A DNA stretch of 23,601 nt from positions 1-23,601 of IMG/VR virus record IMGVR_UViG_3300044737_000121; one strand, 5' to 3'. Below are positions 8,646 to 16,268 of the stretch, piece by piece. Numbering within the stretch: the first letter of the stretch is position 1; each line of letters opens with the position of its first letter. This stretch comes from a virus. Made by a program: the position numbers and the translations under genes. The notes beneath the pieces are model-generated. The model was not told where the DNA came from, did not search any database, and worked only from the letters and a program-made list of their open reading frames with translations.

Positions 8646-9934
8646 CTAGCCTCCGACCGGAGAGGTGACGGTAGGGTCGACGCAAGTTGCGCCCGTGCGC
8701 TTCGCAGCAACCTCGGCAAAGCTTTCCTTCGTGGCCTCCAGCATCGCGGTGTGTCCGGTGAACGCCTCCCAGCGCTTGATGGCGACGTCCACGTAGGCGG
8801 GCCAGAGCTCGATCCCGTGGCAAACCCGGCCGGTGATCTCAGCCGCGATGATGGTGGTGCCGGAGCCGCAGAATGGGTCGTAGACCGCTTGGCCGGTCGA
8901 CGAGTTGTTCTGCATCGGCCGCTTCATGCACTCCACCGGTTTCTCGGTGCCGTGGCCGGTCTCCGACCTGGCATGCGGGATCTCCCAGACTGTCGTCTGT
9001 TTGCGGTCGCCACCCCATTGTCCGGTCTTGCCCTTGCGCACCGCATACCAGGCCGGTTCGTGCCTCCAGTGGTAATCCCCCCGGCTGATCACCAGTCGGG
9101 TCTTGTCCCAGATGATCTGCGAGCGGATGACGAAGCCGGCGGCTTCCAGGCTCGTCGCCACGTGCCGGCGTGCAGCGCGCTGTGCCACACATAGGCGACA
9201 TCGCCAGGAAACAGCATCCAGGCCTCGCGCCAGTCGTCCCGGTCGTCATTGAGCACTTCACCGCGGGCCAGCGTACTCCCGTCCGAGAGCCCCGCCTGCG
9301 CGCGCCATTTCGGGCTGTAGGACACGCCATAGGGCGGATCGGTCACCATCAGGTGAGGCACAACCCCAGCCAGCACGGCGCTCACTGCGGCTGCGTCGGT
9401 ACAGTCGCCGCATGCGAGCCGGTGCGCTCCGAGCAGCCACACGTCGCCGACGCGGCTGACGGGCTCGACCGGAGCCTCGGGGACGTCATCCGGATCCGTC
9501 AGGCCCTGGTGCTGTGCGGCTGCGAACGAGGTCAGCTCCCGGTCCGAGAACCCGACCAGTGAGAGGTCGAAGCCCAACGCGGTGAGATCGCCGACCTCCA
9601 ACATCAGAACTTGCTTGTCCCACCCTGCGTTCTCGGCGAGCTTGTTGTCAGCGAGCACATAGGCCCGGCGCTGCGCCTCGCTCCAGCCGCGCGCGACCAT
9701 GACCGGCACGTCCTGGAGTCCGAGCTGCCGGGCGGCCAGCACGCGGCCGTGGCCCGCGATGATGGTTCCCTGCTCGTCGACGAGCACCGGATTCGTCCAG
9801 CCCCACTCCCGGATCGACGCTGCGATCTGCGCCACCTGCGTGTCATCGTGCGTGCGGGCGTTGCGCGCGTAAGGCACCAGCCGATCGAGCGGCCATCGTT
9901 CGACCTTGTCGGCTGGCCAATCACCGCTGCTCAT
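8646..9934 (-). pseudogene. ParB-domain DNA methyltransferase, split by a one-base frameshift
   Basis: A phage-type protein with an N-terminal ParB-like domain (IIAGHGRVLAARQLGL) fused to an N6-adenine/N4-cytosine DNA methyltransferase. The catalytic motif is DPPYG in MVTDPPYGVSYSPKW, and the SAM-binding motif YDPFCGSGTTIIAAE lies near the C-terminus; this IV-before-I order is the beta type. The frame changes at about 9161: after HSALHAGT the protein continues as VATSLEAAGFVIRSQIIWDK in another frame, and one extra C at 9161 would join them into about 430 residues. Start at 9934 (MSSGDWPADK) with a G-rich site upstream, overlapping the HNH gene by 14 bases. Its likely role is protecting phage DNA from host restriction. 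As written it would be inactive. Confidence 0.85.
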
Positions 9935-10346
9935 TTGACCCCCCGGTCCAATTTCGCGGACGCAGAAGTTTTGCGAGGGCACCGGTCCCGCTGCGGGGAT
10001 CGTGGACTTTTGACCCCCCCCCCTCTGGCCGGTTTCTCTCCTGACGCTGTTTGGCGCTGTCATGATGTGGCTGGCACAGCGACTGCCAGTTATCCGGGTC
10101 CCAGAACTTCTGGTGATCACCGCGATGCGCTACGACGTGGTCGACCACGACAGCGGCCGTCACCCGGCCATCGCGCTCACAGAAGACGCAGAGAGGGTGT
10201 TGCGCGAGATACGCTGCCCGCGCCTTCTGCCACGCCGTCGTGTAGCCGCGCTCACGCGACGAGCCGCGGCGATGATCGAACTCACGCCGGCAGTCCGTGT
10301 GAGTCCTCTGGCCGAGAGCTTGATGGAGGGGCGGGCATTTCGGCAT
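9921..10346 (-). CDS. HNH endonuclease (phage type)
   Basis: A 141-residue protein from the ATG at 10346. The HNH fold is visible: CVFCERDG (zinc-binding cysteines), VVVDHVVAHRGD (first His), DPDNWQSLCQPHHDSAK (Asn, Cys and final His). Phage HNH proteins next to terminase genes often assist DNA cleavage during packaging, and the position upstream of the methyltransferase and TerS/TerL fits that role. The start lies 2 bases after the stop of the preceding small gene and the end overlaps the methyltransferase start, so translation is probably coupled. The ribosome site is weak. Confidence 0.85.
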   Translation of the reverse strand: MPKCPPLHQALGQRTHTDCRREFDHRRGSSRERGYTTAWQKARAAYLAQHPLCVFCERDGRVTAAVVVDHVVAHRGDHQKFWDPDNWQSLCQPHHDSAKQRQERNRPEGGGSKVHDPRSGTGALAKLLRPRNWTGGSNEQR

Positions 10347-10348
10347 GG

Positions 10349-10554
10349 CTAGCGTACCTGCTCGACCGCAAGGCGGGCCGCGAACAGTTCCCGCTCCCCG
10401 AGGGCGCCCGCCACATAGGCTCGGCACAACCGCTCGACGATGGAGCCGTCGATCGCGTCGAGGCGCCCAAGAGCATCGATGCCGCCGTCGCCCAGCATTG
10501 CGGCGACCTTGACTTCGATCGCACCACGTTGGCTCCTGCGATAGCGGAGTTCAT
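10349..10554 (-). CDS. Small prophage protein of unknown function, start obscured
   Basis: The conserved-looking part reads YRRSQRGAIEVKVAAMLGDG and LCRAYVAGALGERELFAARL and stops just before the HNH gene. In its own frame the nearest upstream ATG is at 10699, inside the preceding gene and without a ribosome site. A good start (GAGGATC before ATG at 10554) exists in a neighbouring frame; adding one base within the first few codons would join it to this frame and give a protein of about 68 residues. I therefore suspect a single-base loss near 10545. No function recognised; tight spacing to the HNH gene puts it in the phage operon. Confidence 0.5.
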
Positions 10555-10607
10555 TGTGCTGATCCTCTTTCTTCTTATCGGACGTCCCCTTTCTTGGGAC
10601 GGATGAA

Positions 10608-11105
10608 TTAACATGGATGAGTAATAAGGATTCCCTGACATCCGTGTCCGCTCTGGTGGGGACTGGTTTGTCCTTTTGTCGAGACAATCTTGTCTTCATC
10701 GCCCGGCAGAAACACCGGAGCATACCGGTACCGGCTCCTGCTGCGACGAATGAGGAGCACGGTCAGGCCCTCCAGGCCAAGCGCTGCGCGCTGAATCGTC
10801 TTTTCCGATTTGAAGCCGAGTAGCTGCGTCAGCCGGGCCTGACCAGGCCATGCGTCCAACGTCACACAGTTGAGATGTTCAGCGATTGCATACGCGAAGC
10901 ATTTCTCGGTGGACGTCGCGACCGTCCCGTACATGACCCGCCGCAGCCATCGGGCCTTGGCCCGGGCAACCCGCTTGTAGAGAGTTTCCGAACCCGTCGT
11001 GGCGTCTGCTGCCTCCTCCTCCTCCCCAGATGCGTCTTCTGTCAGCCCATCGTGGAGACGCGCGACGACTTCACGGAGGTGGTTGGTCCTCAAGCCGGTG
11101 CGCAC
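10608..11105 (-). CDS. Helix-turn-helix prophage protein
   Basis: About 165 residues from a GTG at 11105, preceded by AGAGG; a TTG at 11168 in the same frame is possible but overlaps the upstream gene more deeply. The central part, KCFAYAIAEHLNCVTLDAWP then TQLLGFKSEKTIQRA, looks like a winged-helix/HTH domain of the kind found in phage replication or regulatory proteins. The region before it is acidic (DASGEEEEAADA) and probably flexible. It follows the AlpA-like gene with a short overlap, consistent with a phage regulatory module. The exact role is unknown. Confidence 0.6.
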   Translation of the reverse strand: MRTGLRTNHLREVVARLHDGLTEDASGEEEEAADATTGSETLYKRVARAKARWLRRVMYGTVATSTEKCFAYAIAEHLNCVTLDAWPGQARLTQLLGFKSEKTIQRAALGLEGLTVLLIRRSRSRYRYAPVFLPGDEDKIVSTKGQTSPHQSGHGCQGILITHPC

Positions 11106-11338
11106 GATACCGGCCCTCTGTTCTGGTGTACTTTGGGCGCAGGACTGACAGTGTTGGAATCCGTCCAATCGATCAGAGCGTCACGTCGATACCGAATTGC
11201 TCGGCCACAGCGACAAAATGGAGGACCAAAACGCTTGAGCCTCCATGCTTGCAGTGTTCGCGTTGAAACCGAGAGGAAGCGAGCGGCCTCGGTCTCGGTC
11301 AAGAGAGCCGCAGCATCTGAGGACGTGTAAGCTGTCAT
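11090..11338 (-). CDS. AlpA/excisionase-like HTH protein
   Basis: An 82-residue protein from the ATG at 11338. LLTETEAARFLSVSTRTLQA followed by FGPPFCRCGRAIRYRRDALI is the MerR-like helix-turn-helix plus wing of AlpA/excisionase family proteins, which bind DNA as regulators or recombination directionality factors. It is the right size and lies upstream of the phage operon, with a strong palindrome (11442-11464) about 100 bases before its start. An upstream extension of the frame to 11458 lacks conserved residues. Whether it acts with the serine recombinase at 13385 is unknown. Confidence 0.75.
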   Translation of the reverse strand: MTAYTSSDAAALLTETEAARFLSVSTRTLQAWRLKRFGPPFCRCGRAIRYRRDALIDWTDSNTVSPAPKVHQNRGPVSCAPA

Positions 11339-11441
11339 TGACCGCGCTCCGAGCGAGGAGAGGTCACGTGACCCCTCTCCCAGGCGCACGACGAATAACG
11401 GATTCGGAGCAGCACTCAGACGGAGTGAAATTTCGAGATTG

Positions 11442-11464
11442 GCCAATTTGGTTTCCAAATTGGC
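11442..11464. promoter_or_regulatory. Perfect 10-bp inverted repeat, probable operator
   Basis: GCCAATTTGG and CCAAATTGGC are exact inverse complements separated by TTT. A second palindrome, ATTGGCCAAT (11438-11447), overlaps the left arm, so the pentamer TTTGG/ATTGG recurs in both orientations. It lies in the 139-base gap between the 268-residue protein gene and the AlpA-like gene. No T-run follows on either strand, which favours a protein-binding site over a terminator. Confidence 0.5.
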
Positions 11465-11477
11465 GGATTCAGAATTC

Positions 11478-12284
11478 TTATCCCCTGATAACAGCGCGGA
11501 TATGATCGCCGATCGTCTTTGCTTTGAGCCCTTCTGTTGTGGGGGGCAGAAGACCCCTGGTGATCAGGTCGGCGTTGACGGTCATGACGATTTGCGCCGC
11601 CGTGTTGCTGGCATCGTTCCTCAGAATGGGATGAGAGGACCAATAATTCTCCGCATGGACGCCGATGAGCCGACGAATTTCATTGGCACGCTTCCGCTTC
11701 ACGGCTGGACCGGCCGCACGAGCTTTTCGCGCGGCAATTCCTGCTGCCGCCAGATTATTGATCGTGCCAGCAAGGGAAAACGAGCGATACGCGTTCATCG
11801 CTCGATTGATGTGCCATAGATGCTCATCAATCCCTGGACGCTTTAGTAACGCAGTAAGTGCATACAACACGTCGCCGGCGGCACGTTCCTTCGAGAGAGG
11901 CTCCGTCAGCTGTTCAAGCCTTTTGCGCCAAGTTGAGCCTCTCAGATTGCGTTGGGCCTGCGGGCGGGCGCCGGCAAGATCCGGCTCCCATTCTCCGTCG
12001 TCGATTTGAATCCAAAACGGAATGCGGTCTGAAGGAAGGCCGAGCTTCTCCAGCTGGTCCCTGGTATTCTCACACAATTCTTCCAGCCGTTGTCTGTCAG
12101 AAGAACTGCTCATATCCTGCAATCCAAGAGCCAAGGACTCGTAATGCCGGGTTTCGGTGGCCAGTACCCCTCGAATGTTGTGGACCACAGAGATCCTTGT
12201 ACCGGTTTTAGGATCTGTGTCGGTCCACTCGTTGCATTCCAGCGTCGGCTGCTTCGGACGGCGACCCATCTTCTTGCTTTGCAT
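11478..12284 (-). CDS. Protein of unknown function (268 aa)
   Basis: I do not recognise this protein. The start at 12284 (MQSKKMGRRPKQPTLE) is chosen because AGGAGAG lies 5 bases upstream; the open frame continues to 12602 but that extension looks non-coding and contains the parS-like site. The protein has a hydrophilic front (NEWTDTDPKTGTRISVVHN), a middle segment FWIQIDDGEWEPD and a basic, helical C-terminal half (ARKARAAGPAVKRKRANEIR). No signal peptide or membrane segment is evident. It is the first gene of the minus-strand phage-derived run and divergent from the recombinase cassette. Confidence 0.65.
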   Translation of the reverse strand: MQSKKMGRRPKQPTLECNEWTDTDPKTGTRISVVHNIRGVLATETRHYESLALGLQDMSSSSDRQRLEELCENTRDQLEKLGLPSDRIPFWIQIDDGEWEPDLAGARPQAQRNLRGSTWRKRLEQLTEPLSKERAAGDVLYALTALLKRPGIDEHLWHINRAMNAYRSFSLAGTINNLAAAGIAARKARAAGPAVKRKRANEIRRLIGVHAENYWSSHPILRNDASNTAAQIVMTVNADLITRGLLPPTTEGLKAKTIGDHIRAVIRG

Positions 12285-12748
12285 CTCGGCTCTCCTGAAT
12301 TCTTGGTTACGGCGACGCGAGGCCCTTGCCTCCATTGGAGGACCAAAATGATTCGGTATTAGGCTGCGTCTCGAGTTGCCGAAGAAGAACTTTGCCTCAG
12401 TGTTCCACAGGATTGATGGAGTTGGGCACGAGTGTCTTCCCTGATAGTAAGCGCACGTATCCCATCGTACGCAGTGTGTTTCATGTGAAACACGAGGGCT
12501 GACTGGCTGTACGATAATTTGCGCCCGCGCTTGGCCGGTGCATATCGGCGCAGCATCTCGCTCACGTACGATTTGTGCGAATCGCATTGCCTCGGGATCC
12601 ACTCACCGCAGCATAGACCCTGGTTTGATCTCTTTTATTCACACGCAAATCGCGCGATCGAACGCGTTTGATTACGATCCAGTTCGGGCGCGTACGTCGT
12701 CGGATTCATCGGTCTCGACTTCCTATTTTTTTGGGACATTTTGGGGAG
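12285..12748. other. Divergent gene-free region, 464 bp
   Basis: This region separates the minus-strand phage-like run from the plus-strand recombinase cassette and should hold both promoters. Its clearest feature is the parS-like palindrome at 12477-12492. A half-site-like TGTTCCAC occurs near 12401. I saw no convincing pair of -35/-10 boxes and no small gene with a good start. Confidence 0.5.
12477..12492. promoter_or_regulatory. parS: parS-like site (ParB-binding palindrome)
   Basis: TGTTTCATGTGAAACA matches the widely conserved chromosomal parS sequence TGTTTCACGTGAAACA at 15 of 16 positions. The symmetry extends one base on each side (GTGTTTCATGTGAAACAC, 12476-12493: 8-bp arms around TG). 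In known systems ParB loads here as a CTP-dependent clamp and spreads along DNA. The site lies in non-coding sequence between divergent operons, about 9-10 kb from the two ParB-like genes of this window. Which ParB it serves (host chromosomal or island-encoded) cannot be told from sequence. Confidence 0.65.
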
Positions 12749-12949
12749 ATGAGCGCTGCGCCAAGCCCACGGGAAAGCGGAGACGAACGCCTCGCCGAAA
12801 TCGCCGAAATTTTCGCGGCCGGCCTAATACGGCTGCGCGCGCGACAGTCCAATCCTTTATTTCAGGACACCGGAGAATTTTCGCTCGACATCTCGCCCAG
12901 CCAGAGCGGTCATCCAATCCGCGTGGACCGGAGAAACTCGGATGGCTGA
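12749..12949 (+). CDS. Small conserved protein of the recombinase cassette
   Basis: A 66-residue protein (MSAAPSPRESGDERLAEIAE...) with a helical front half and no membrane segment. It overlaps the DUF2924 gene by 8 bases, so translation is likely coupled. The start at 12749 follows a G-rich run that is very close (GGGGAG directly adjacent), so the true start could differ; the frame is open from 12668 with TTG. Small proteins in this position are, to my knowledge, common in Rhizobiales recombinase cassettes, but I know of no assigned function. Confidence 0.65.
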   Translation: MSAAPSPRESGDERLAEIAEIFAAGLIRLRARQSNPLFQDTGEFSLDISPSQSGHPIRVDRRNSDG

Positions 12950-13388
12950 CACCGTTCTGGGGCAGTTGGCGACCCTCAAAACCGCCCCAATCGCCCACCT
13001 CAAACAGAAATGGCGCGAGTTGTTCGAAACCGAACCGCCGCCCTATAACCGCAGGTTTTTGGAGCATCGCCTTGGTTATCGAATCCAACAACTCGCCTTG
13101 GGCGGGCTTAGGCCCGAGACGATCAAACGGCTCAAGGACATTGCCTGGGCCCTCGACGGCCGAGACCCAGCACGTCGCCGCCGCCCAGGCAATGACAGAC
13201 CGCTCTCCGGCACGCGCCTGATCCGGGAATATCAGGGGGTCGAGCACTGCGTGACGGTGCGTGACGAGGATTTCGAATATCAGGGTCGGCCTTTCAAATC
13301 GCTGTCCGCGATTGCACGCGCCATTACAGGCACGCGATGGAACGGGCTCCTCTTTTTCGGCTTGAAGAACCGGCGGGGAGCGGAATGA
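12942..13388 (+). CDS. DUF2924 family protein
   Basis: A 148-residue basic protein. AHLKQKWRELFETEPPPYNR and RFLEHRLGYRIQQLALGGL followed by GTRLIREYQGVEHCVTV match DUF2924, a family regularly found directly before serine recombinases in alphaproteobacterial islands. The C-terminal half (FEYQGRPFKSLSAIARAITG, then WNGLLFFGL) resembles a small DNA-binding module, which suggests an accessory role in recombination; that is inference. It overlaps the preceding gene by 8 bases and the recombinase by 4 (ATGA). Confidence 0.85.
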   Translation: MADTVLGQLATLKTAPIAHLKQKWRELFETEPPPYNRRFLEHRLGYRIQQLALGGLRPETIKRLKDIAWALDGRDPARRRRPGNDRPLSGTRLIREYQGVEHCVTVRDEDFEYQGRPFKSLSAIARAITGTRWNGLLFFGLKNRRGAE

Positions 13389-14698
13389 AGAAGCCCATCG
13401 TCCGAAAGCTCCGGTGCGCCGTGTACACGCGCAAGTCCAGCGAGGAGGGGCTGGATATGGAGTTCAATTCGCTCGACGCACAACGAGAGGCGTGCGAGGC
13501 GTACATCGCAAGTCAGAAACCGGAAGGCTGGGTGCTCGTCCCCGACCGTTATGATGATGGTGGGATTTCCGGGGCGACGCTGGAGCGACCTGCGCTGCAG
13601 CGGTTGCTCGCCGACATTGAAGGCGATCGCGTCGACGTCATAGTCGTCTACAAGATCGACCGCCTCAGCCGAGCCTTGATGGATTTCGCGAAGCTGGTCG
13701 AGGTATTCGACCGCAATAACGTCACCTTCGTGAGCATCACGCAATCGTTCAACACGACCACGTCCATGGGGCGGCTGACGCTCAACATCCTGCTCTCGTT
13801 CGCTCAGTTCGAGCGGGAGGTCATCGGCGAGCGCATCCGTGACAAGTTTGCTGCTTCTCGCAAGAAGGGGATGTGGATGGGTGGGTTCGTGCCGCTCGGC
13901 TATGACGTCAAGGATCGCAAGCTCGTCTTCAATGAAGCCGAAGCCGCAACGGTCCAGCGGATCTTCGAGAAATTCACGAAGAGCGGCTCGGTAACGGCAC
14001 TCGTCCGGGTGCTTCGAGCTGAAGATGTGCGCGGAAAACGCGGGCGCCTCATCGATAAGTCCTACGTCTATCAGCTCTTCAGGAACCGGGTGTATCTTGG
14101 CGAGGCCGTCCACAAGGGCACGTCCTATCCTGGCGAACACCACGCCATCATCAGCAACACGCTGTGGGACGAGGCCCACGCCATCCTGAGCGAGGGCGCG
14201 CGTCAACGTGCCGCCAGCACTCGCGCGCAGACCCCGGCGTTGCTGAAAGGGCTGATTTTCGGTCCGAGCGGATGCGCCATGACGCCAACGCACACGCGTA
14301 AGGGCGGACGTCTCTACCGCTACTACATCGCGACCACCGTGCTGAAACACGATGCTCCACAGTGCACGGTGCGAAGGGTATCGGCCGGTGAGATCGAGGG
14401 TGCAGTTATCGACCAAGTTCGGGGCCTTTTGCGATCGCCCGAGATGATCGTGCGAACGTGGCGGGCGGGAAAGCGGCTGGTTGCTGGGCTGCAGGAATCA
14501 GAGGTGAGTGCCGCTTTGCAGCGTCTCGACCCGCTTTGGGACGAACTCTTCCCCGCCGAGCAGGTTCGCATCATCCAGTTGCTCATCGAACGAGTCGACG
14601 TGGACCCGGATGGCATCGACATCCGACTGCGAACAGAAGGGCTAGCGAACCTGACGGCGGAGCTGGACGCGGTCAGGCCAGGGCAAAAGGCTGCGTAA
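13385..14698 (+). CDS. Serine recombinase (large, site-specific)
   Basis: A 437-residue recombinase. The resolvase domain is complete: YTRKSSEEGLDMEFNSLDAQ holds the catalytic serine (S18), with DRYDDGGISGATLERPALQR and YKIDRLSRALMDFAKLVE after it. GYDVKDRKLVFNEAEAATVQ begins the recombinase domain that contacts attachment sites. The C-terminal zinc-ribbon region is reduced, with only two clear cysteines (FGPSGCAMTP, HDAPQCTVRR). The start at 13385 overlaps the DUF2924 stop and follows a GGGGAG site; the longer frame from 13337 is not preferred. It probably integrates or excises the surrounding island, but no attachment sites could be identified within this window. Confidence 0.93.
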   Translation: MKKPIVRKLRCAVYTRKSSEEGLDMEFNSLDAQREACEAYIASQKPEGWVLVPDRYDDGGISGATLERPALQRLLADIEGDRVDVIVVYKIDRLSRALMDFAKLVEVFDRNNVTFVSITQSFNTTTSMGRLTLNILLSFAQFEREVIGERIRDKFAASRKKGMWMGGFVPLGYDVKDRKLVFNEAEAATVQRIFEKFTKSGSVTALVRVLRAEDVRGKRGRLIDKSYVYQLFRNRVYLGEAVHKGTSYPGEHHAIISNTLWDEAHAILSEGARQRAASTRAQTPALLKGLIFGPSGCAMTPTHTRKGGRLYRYYIATTVLKHDAPQCTVRRVSAGEIEGAVIDQVRGLLRSPEMIVRTWRAGKRLVAGLQESEVSAALQRLDPLWDELFPAEQVRIIQLLIERVDVDPDGIDIRLRTEGLANLTAELDAVRPGQKAA

Positions 14699-15111
14699 TG
14701 ACGAAGCCGAAGATCAGCAGCGACGGTCGCACCATCACCGTGCGGGTGCCGATTTCAATTCGGAAGCGCGGTGGCCGGAAACTCGTTGTTGCTCCCGACG
14801 GCACGAACGTGACGACGGCGCCCATCGCCCGCCGCATCGACAACGCCACGGTCAAGGCGATCGCCAGGGCGTTCCGCTGGCGGGAAATGCTGGAGAACGG
14901 CACCTACGCGACCATCGCAGAGATCGCCGCCGCCGAGAAGATCAATGAGTCTTACGTGGGTCGCGTGCTACGGCTGACCCTGCTCGCTCCGGAAATCATA
15001 GAGCGCATTGCGCAAGGGCGGCAGCCCACAGACTTGTCTCTTTCGAAGTTGTTGGCGCCCCTGCCGGTGTGTTGGCGAGAACAGAAGCGCATGGTGGGGC
15101 TCACCGTGTGA
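14698..15111 (+). CDS. HTH protein of the recombinase cassette
   Basis: A 137-residue protein whose ATG overlaps the recombinase stop by one base (TAATG). The C-terminal half, YATIAEIAAAEKINESYVGR then VLRLTLLAPEIIERIAQGRQ, is a clear helix-turn-helix resembling those of ParB/KorB-like and recombinase-accessory proteins. The N-terminal part (SDGRTITVRVPISIRKRGGR) is strand-rich. It probably binds DNA and assists or regulates the recombinase. It ends 116 bases before the seven-gene locus and has its own stop, so the next operon may have a separate promoter. Confidence 0.75.
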   Translation: MTKPKISSDGRTITVRVPISIRKRGGRKLVVAPDGTNVTTAPIARRIDNATVKAIARAFRWREMLENGTYATIAEIAAAEKINESYVGRVLRLTLLAPEIIERIAQGRQPTDLSLSKLLAPLPVCWREQKRMVGLTV

Positions 15112-15162
15112 GTGGGTCCCGTACTTGCTGTGCAAATCGGAAGTACCGTCCGTGAATATCCC

Positions 15163-15191
15163 TTGAGTAGGCGAATCGAGGGTGCAATAAC
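15163..15191 (+). promoter_or_regulatory. Possible sigma-70 promoter for the DGQHR operon
   Basis: TTGAGT (15163-15168) and AATAAC (15186-15191) are separated by 17 bases, each 4-5 of 6 to consensus. They lie 37-65 bases before the ATG at 15228. Downstream, GCTGCA/CTGCAG is repeated three times between 15191 and 15219, possibly an operator. This is weak evidence from similarity only. Confidence 0.35.
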
Positions 15192-15227
15192 TGCAGTCTA
15201 CGGCTGCAAGTGCTGCAGGATGGCCTA

Positions 15228-16268
15228 ATGACGGATGGGAAGAAGACCAAGCTCTACGGGCACCTAGGCCAGGCGGTGCGGCAGCCCGCGTTGGTTGGAT
15301 TTGCGCCCGCAACCGTTCTGCACCGGCTGAGCTACGCCGATGTTCTCAACGAAGACGCTGGCACAGGCTATCAGCGGCGCCTCAATCCACAACACAGCCT
15401 GGATTTCCGGCGGTACGTTCAAACCGACGGCTCCATGACCATACCGCTCACGTTTAACGTCCGACCGGAGGCTGCCAATCACTGGCGCCTGATAGGCAAA
15501 GGCGCCCATGCGCGACTCGAAATTGACGGGGATGCACGTGTACTGGCGCAGGTGGATTGCCAGCATCGCTTGGGGCACCTCCACGACCTCGACGTACCGC
15601 TGCCCTTCATGTGTTTTATCGGGCTGAGCGCACGCGAAGAGATGGAAGCATTCCGGGTTATCAACAGCAAGGCCAAAGGGCTGAGCACGAGCCTGCTCGA
15701 CTTTCACGACGCGCAACTCGCTGCTGATCTGGCATCAGAGCGCCCAGAGCTATTCATCGCATTGCAGCTGAACGTAAACGAACAATCTCCTTGGCGACGT
15801 CAGCTTGATTTAGGTGGCGACAAGACGTCTGGTCTCACGCGGCGCGCCTCACTGCGGACAATGCAAAAGGCGGTGCGGGACTACTTACTCACCCCAACGG
15901 GAATCCTCCAGCGTGAAAGCGCAGAAGCCGTGGCCGCTATGGTTGTCGAGTTCTGGCTTGCAGTCACGGATGTCATGCCAGGCCCTTGGAGCGACCCGCG
16001 CGGGCATCTAATAACGAAGGGCGTCGGTGTTTATGCGCTTACCGGACTGATGGCCCAGATTTATCAGGAAAAAGGCGCAGCGGCCGCTTGCGCACGTCGC
16101 GCCTTCCGGACCGAACTCGCAGAGCTGGGGCCGAGTGTTGATTGGACTGGACAGGGCACATTCAAGGGACTCGGCGGAGAGTCGGGCGCCAAGGAAGCGC
16201 TGCGAGTCTTGCTGAAGATAAGAAGCGAAACGCTTGCTACCGAAAGGACGGGTAGCCATGGCCGGTAA
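15228..16268 (+). CDS. DGQHR-domain (DndB-like) protein
   Basis: A 346-residue protein starting at ATG 15228, with AGGA 7 bases upstream; a GTG at 15210 is the alternative. The signature ARVLAQVDCQHRLGHL (D110-C-Q-H-R114) corresponds to the DGQHR motif of the DndB family, with Cys in place of Gly. The second family block, EAFRVINSKAKGLSTSLLDF (140-159), is also present. DndB proteins accompany DNA phosphorothioation genes and act in regulation of, or DNA binding by, the modification system. Here no Dnd sulfur genes are nearby; instead the gene overlaps a radical SAM gene by 11 bases. A role as DNA-binding partner or regulator of a modification enzyme is inference. Confidence 0.8.
   Translation: MTDGKKTKLYGHLGQAVRQPALVGFAPATVLHRLSYADVLNEDAGTGYQRRLNPQHSLDFRRYVQTDGSMTIPLTFNVRPEAANHWRLIGKGAHARLEIDGDARVLAQVDCQHRLGHLHDLDVPLPFMCFIGLSAREEMEAFRVINSKAKGLSTSLLDFHDAQLAADLASERPELFIALQLNVNEQSPWRRQLDLGGDKTSGLTRRASLRTMQKAVRDYLLTPTGILQRESAEAVAAMVVEFWLAVTDVMPGPWSDPRGHLITKGVGVYALTGLMAQIYQEKGAAAACARRAFRTELAELGPSVDWTGQGTFKGLGGESGAKEALRVLLKIRSETLATERTGSHGR

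Noticed and set aside
10282-10554. 90-residue minus-strand frame from the well-placed ATG at 10554
   Set aside because: The start has a good ribosome site, but the product is Ala/Ser/Pro/Arg-rich shadow sequence; the overlapping frame ending at 10349 has normal protein composition and couples to the HNH gene.
9611-10606. 331-residue plus-strand open frame
   Set aside because: Runs antisense across the ParB-methyltransferase, HNH and small phage genes; composition is shadow-like.
12285-12602. N-terminal extension of the 268-residue protein to 12602
   Set aside because: The extension lacks protein-like composition, contains the parS-like palindrome, and a strong ribosome site supports the start at 12284.
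13280-14416. 378-residue minus-strand open frame
   Set aside because: Antisense to the serine recombinase and rich in His/Arg/Asp as expected for the reverse of a high-GC gene; no recognisable motif.
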